From Planctomycetota bacterium (GTDB lineage Bacteria; Planctomycetota; Planctomycetia; Pirellulales; Pirellulaceae), in contig JABAAE010000023.1 of NCBI GenBank assembly GCA_014238905.1, forward strand, positions 1 to 40,685: 40,685 nt of DNA, in the 5' to 3' direction. Below are positions 38,600 through 40,685 of this stretch, piece after piece. Position 1 is the stretch's first letter, and each line of letters opens with the position of its first letter. The notes under the pieces are model-generated. The model did not search any database. It was not told the DNA's origin and saw nothing but the letters and a program-made list of their open reading frames with translations. Made by a program: the position numbers and the translations under genes.

Positions 38600-38812
38600 T
38601 CAAGTCTTCTTCAGCAAACGAATGAAGACAAAAGCATTAAATAGCACCAACCAGAAGACGGCAGTGGTCAAGTCGTTCAACCGACTTTCCAGCGAATTCG
38701 AAATGTTGGAGGCATAAAGGCAGTAACACGCAGCGAAGGTTGTAGCAAGGAACCCCCATAAACAAAAATTCGAAATGATTTCTTTACGCCAGATACTTTT
38801 GTTTTTATTCAT
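38600..38812 (-). CDS. Small two-helix membrane protein, probably shortened by an in-frame TGA
   Basis: A 70-residue frame starts at an ATG (MNKNKSIWRKEIISNFCLW) and has two hydrophobic segments (about 14-33 and 48-66). It ends at TGA (38600-38602). The same frame is open for 25 more codons to a second stop at 38522 and encodes a tail finishing DSPDDPADE, matching the tail DSPDDPADVEDQ of the gene at 40338. The related gene reads through to this tail, so the TGA here looks like a nonsense change. The leader upstream (38869-38923) is identical to that of the other gene. Function is unknown. Confidence 0.55.
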   Translation of the reverse strand: MNKNKSIWRKEIISNFCLWGFLATTFAACYCLYASNISNSLESRLNDLTTAVFWLVLFNAFVFIRLLKKT

Positions 38813-39246
38813 CTATAGAATGACGTCGTTGCGAAAATTAACAAGAATCAATGGGCGCAGAGTAACATGTCCAATATCGGCCGTCAATTTTTCACCAAGC
38901 CGACAACGATTTAAAAATTAGCACCGCGATGGATTGGCTATCCAGTGGGATGCCGATAAAGTCTGTTCCCGGTATCCGGTGCGCTGGTCGTTGCCTCGGC
39001 CAATCGCCATAGCAGGCACCAGCGAAGACATTCAGCAACAGAACCAGAACAGGACAGGCCGTTCGACTTTGCACCATCGCACAATCCGCTTTGCGCAGAT
39101 TCAACGAAACTGACAGCATGACTGATGGGAAAAATGATTGCCAGCACCAAGCCCGCCGCGCAAGTTGATTCCGCCTTGAATCAGACGTTCAAGACCCGCT
39201 TGATCGCGCGCAAGCCAACAACAACCCTCCCGTGACCCAGTGCTGT
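38813..39246. other. Leader repeat and unassigned sequence
   Basis: The part next to the small gene is its presumed leader, including the 55-bp repeat. Minus-strand frames at 38892-39119 and 38938-39150 each have one hydrophobic stretch but overlap in different frames, as if one small exported-protein gene had been shifted. I see no supported gene. Confidence 0.4.
38869..38923. repeat. 55-bp leader repeat identical to 40631-40685
   Basis: All 55 bases from GTCCAATATCGG to TTAGCA are identical to the last 55 bases of the window. In both places the repeat lies about 55 bp upstream of a minus-strand small membrane-protein gene, and weaker similarity continues toward each gene (TTAACAAG(A/G)ATCAA). 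A third, weaker copy of its flank is at about 38428-38455. It may be a shared promoter/leader or the edge of a duplicated unit. Confidence 0.92.
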
Positions 39247-40188
39247 CTAGGATTCAAGGAACTGTTCGAGCTTGTTCTTGATGAACAGGGCGGTCTCCGA
39301 GGAGTCATGGGACACGACCTTCACTCGCCCCTGGGTCGCTGTGGAAACTTCGACCACATAGGAGTAGCTGGTTCTGGTCCCTGAGTTCTCTTTGTGTCGG
39401 TGTTGGCGCTTTCGGGTCGAAACGCCACGGATGCTGTCGACAGGGATTGGCCGAAACCGGTTGGGCCACGGAAGTGGCCGAAATGTCACATTGAGTTGTG
39501 AGTTTTCAATCACAATGCATGTCTTGTTGAAAAGCTTGCAGATCCCAAAGTAGAAAATCGACACTCCAACCAGGCTGAAGGCCATGCTGCCGATTTCCAT
39601 CGCACGATGGCCACTGTACCAACCCATCGCCAAGGGAACCGCGGTGAACAGGATGCCGGATACCAACGTGAACGGGGTGTCGCGATCAAACCACTTCATG
39701 TCGATGGTTTTTCGCCGGGGCAAGTCCTCGATGAAGAGTCCCTTGGGACAATCGTCGACAATTTTCTCTCGTGACACCGAGCCGAGCGATGCAGATGGGT
39801 CCGCCGGAGTGTCTGGAATATCCCCAGCGTTCAATGGAAACCATCCAATCGATTGTCCCGTGCCGTTTTCCCAGACGAGTTCGACTTGCTTGGGGATTTC
39901 TATCTTGGATTTTGTTTCGTTCTCACTGATGGTGGCCCAGTGCACGGTGAACTCCCAGCCGTTTTTCGTCTCTAGAGAGCCTATGATTTCAAGGGTCTCG
40001 GCATGCCGGTGCTCGTCGGAGTGAATCCGCAACCGCAAGCAACGCAGCAGTTCCCCCTCCGGAACGGGTTCACTAAACAAGACGGTGAAATCGATATTTC
40101 CCTGGAATTCATCATCCGATAGACAAAGGACAATACTGGAGACATTCACGTCGATGTCACGGTCGTCAAGCGAGAGGTTGAAAGACAT
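39247..40188 (-). CDS. Two-helix membrane protein of unknown family
   Basis: The 313-residue protein starts at an ATG with GGATGG upstream. The first ~165 residues are hydrophilic and beta-like. Two membrane segments lie close together (about 173-191 and 198-220) with a short loop between them. The C-terminal ~90 residues (IVIENSQLNVTFRPLPWPNR, then TSYSYVVEVSTATQGRVKVV) look like a small beta domain similar in character to PH-like or DUF3592-neighbour domains. No catalytic motif is visible. I do not recognise the family. It sits between the two repeat-flanked small membrane-protein genes. Confidence 0.75.
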   Translation of the reverse strand: MSFNLSLDDRDIDVNVSSIVLCLSDDEFQGNIDFTVLFSEPVPEGELLRCLRLRIHSDEHRHAETLEIIGSLETKNGWEFTVHWATISENETKSKIEIPKQVELVWENGTGQSIGWFPLNAGDIPDTPADPSASLGSVSREKIVDDCPKGLFIEDLPRRKTIDMKWFDRDTPFTLVSGILFTAVPLAMGWYSGHRAMEIGSMAFSLVGVSIFYFGICKLFNKTCIVIENSQLNVTFRPLPWPNRFRPIPVDSIRGVSTRKRQHRHKENSGTRTSYSYVVEVSTATQGRVKVVSHDSSETALFIKNKLEQFLES

Positions 40189-40337
40189 AGGCCATCCAAG
40201 AGTATCGTGAGTACTGCATCAGTATCGCACAGCCAGAATGGAATGACCACTTATCACGTGGAAAAAGAACACCGGTGCTCCTTTTAGTGTTTGGCAGGAC
40301 AAAACCATAACGGGCGTGACCAGGTTCGCCGGCGAAT

Positions 40338-40583
40338 TTATTGGTCTTCCACGTCCGCTGGATCGTCGGGGGAGTCGGCGGTTCTTTCAACGGATCCAAA
40401 TCCGCTGAACCAAAAAATTGGCAACAAAAAAATCCACATGGCAATCTTCCACCAAGGCCGGCGTTGCGCGACTTTCATTATCGCATTACCAAGGAGTCCA
40501 GTTTTCCCAAGTCCAACAACAACAATGAAGAAAACACCGAGCACAAACAAGGATTTGGCACCAGTCTTCATGAAACCCGACAT
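40338..40583 (-). CDS. Small two-helix membrane protein with shared leader and DSPDDPAD tail
   Basis: The 81-residue protein starts at ATG 40583, chosen because AAAGGGGCG lies 7-8 bases upstream; the longer frame to 40649 would run into the leader repeat. It has two hydrophobic segments (about 11-30, SLFVLGVFFIVVVGLG, and 46-62, IAMWIFLLPIFWFSG) joined by a basic loop (AQRRPWWK). The acidic tail ends DSPDDPADVEDQ, identical over DSPDDPAD to the out-of-gene tail at 38522. Its leader (40631-40685) is identical to that of the gene at 38600. Function is unknown. Confidence 0.65.
   Translation of the reverse strand: MSGFMKTGAKSLFVLGVFFIVVVGLGKTGLLGNAIMKVAQRRPWWKIAMWIFLLPIFWFSGFGSVERTADSPDDPADVEDQ
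40352..40377. repeat. 26-bp repeat shared with 38527-38552
   Basis: Exact partner of the 26-base repeat at 38527. It lies inside the 3' end of the 40338 gene and encodes DSPDDPAD on the minus strand. Confidence 0.9.
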
Positions 40584-40630
40584 TAACGACGCCCCTTTAT
40601 TAACAAGGATCAACGACCGCAGCCTAACTC

Positions 40631-40685
40631 GTCCAATATCGGCCGTCAATTTTTCACCAAGCCGACAACGATTTAAAAATTAGCA
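40631..40685. repeat. 55-bp leader repeat identical to 38869-38923; runs to window end
   Basis: Exact copy of the 38869-38923 repeat. The window ends here, so the true length of the identity is unknown and may continue past 40685, since the first copy goes on with CCGCGATGGATTGG. Confidence 0.9.

Overview
The window looks like chromosomal DNA of a planctomycete, most likely Pirellulaceae-like (Rhodopirellula/Blastopirellula relatives). The evidence is an N-terminal LEDRMLLNA-type motif on a repeat-rich surface protein, two DUF1552 + DUF1587/1592/1588/1585 (PSCyt) gene pairs, a DUF1080 protein, six sulfatases within 27 kb, weak or absent Shine-Dalgarno sites and moderate GC. No phage, IS transposase, CRISPR array or rRNA was found; one tRNA gene is present.

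Layout. 1-1637 (minus): 5' part of a large secreted protein built from LWKSDGTEAGT repeats, running off the left edge. 2523-4731 (plus): a compact three-gene operon joined by ATGA stop/start overlaps (DUF3592 membrane protein, arrestin-like beta protein, small P-loop ATPase); I cannot assign a described function to it. 4821-21966 (minus): a catabolic region with five exported sulfatases, a PhoPQ-related-like serine hydrolase, a DUF1080 (LamG-like) protein, a GH43/GH117-like beta-propeller, and a tightly coupled DUF1552 - DUF1592 - sulfatase operon whose first gene carries a frameshift. 22743-28512 (plus): a second DUF1552 - DUF1592 pair followed by a PQQ-like propeller protein. The content suggests degradation of a sulfated, branched polysaccharide or of sulfated small molecules at the cell surface.

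28720-33109: a tripartite tricarboxylate transporter (TTT) locus of unusual build. TctA overlaps a sulfatase that has no signal peptide and should be cytoplasmic. Facing it is a protein in which the periplasmic binding protein TctC is fused to the membrane subunit TctB. The TctB part appears to start at its second membrane helix, so the binding protein takes the place of helix 1. The simplest reading is uptake of a sulfated organic acid followed by intracellular desulfation. This is the best candidate in the window for an undescribed system.

33110-40685: a tRNA-Arg(TCT) gene surrounded by gene remnants (an ankyrin fragment, two related short fragments, a 22-bp tandem repeat), then a two-gene operon of CsgG-like proteins (one inner-membrane, one lipoprotein), decayed sequence, and small membrane-protein genes. 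Two of the latter share an identical 55-bp leader and an identical 26-bp 3' end around unrelated middles.

All calls come from reading translations and DNA by eye. Family names rest on remembered signatures and were not checked against any database.
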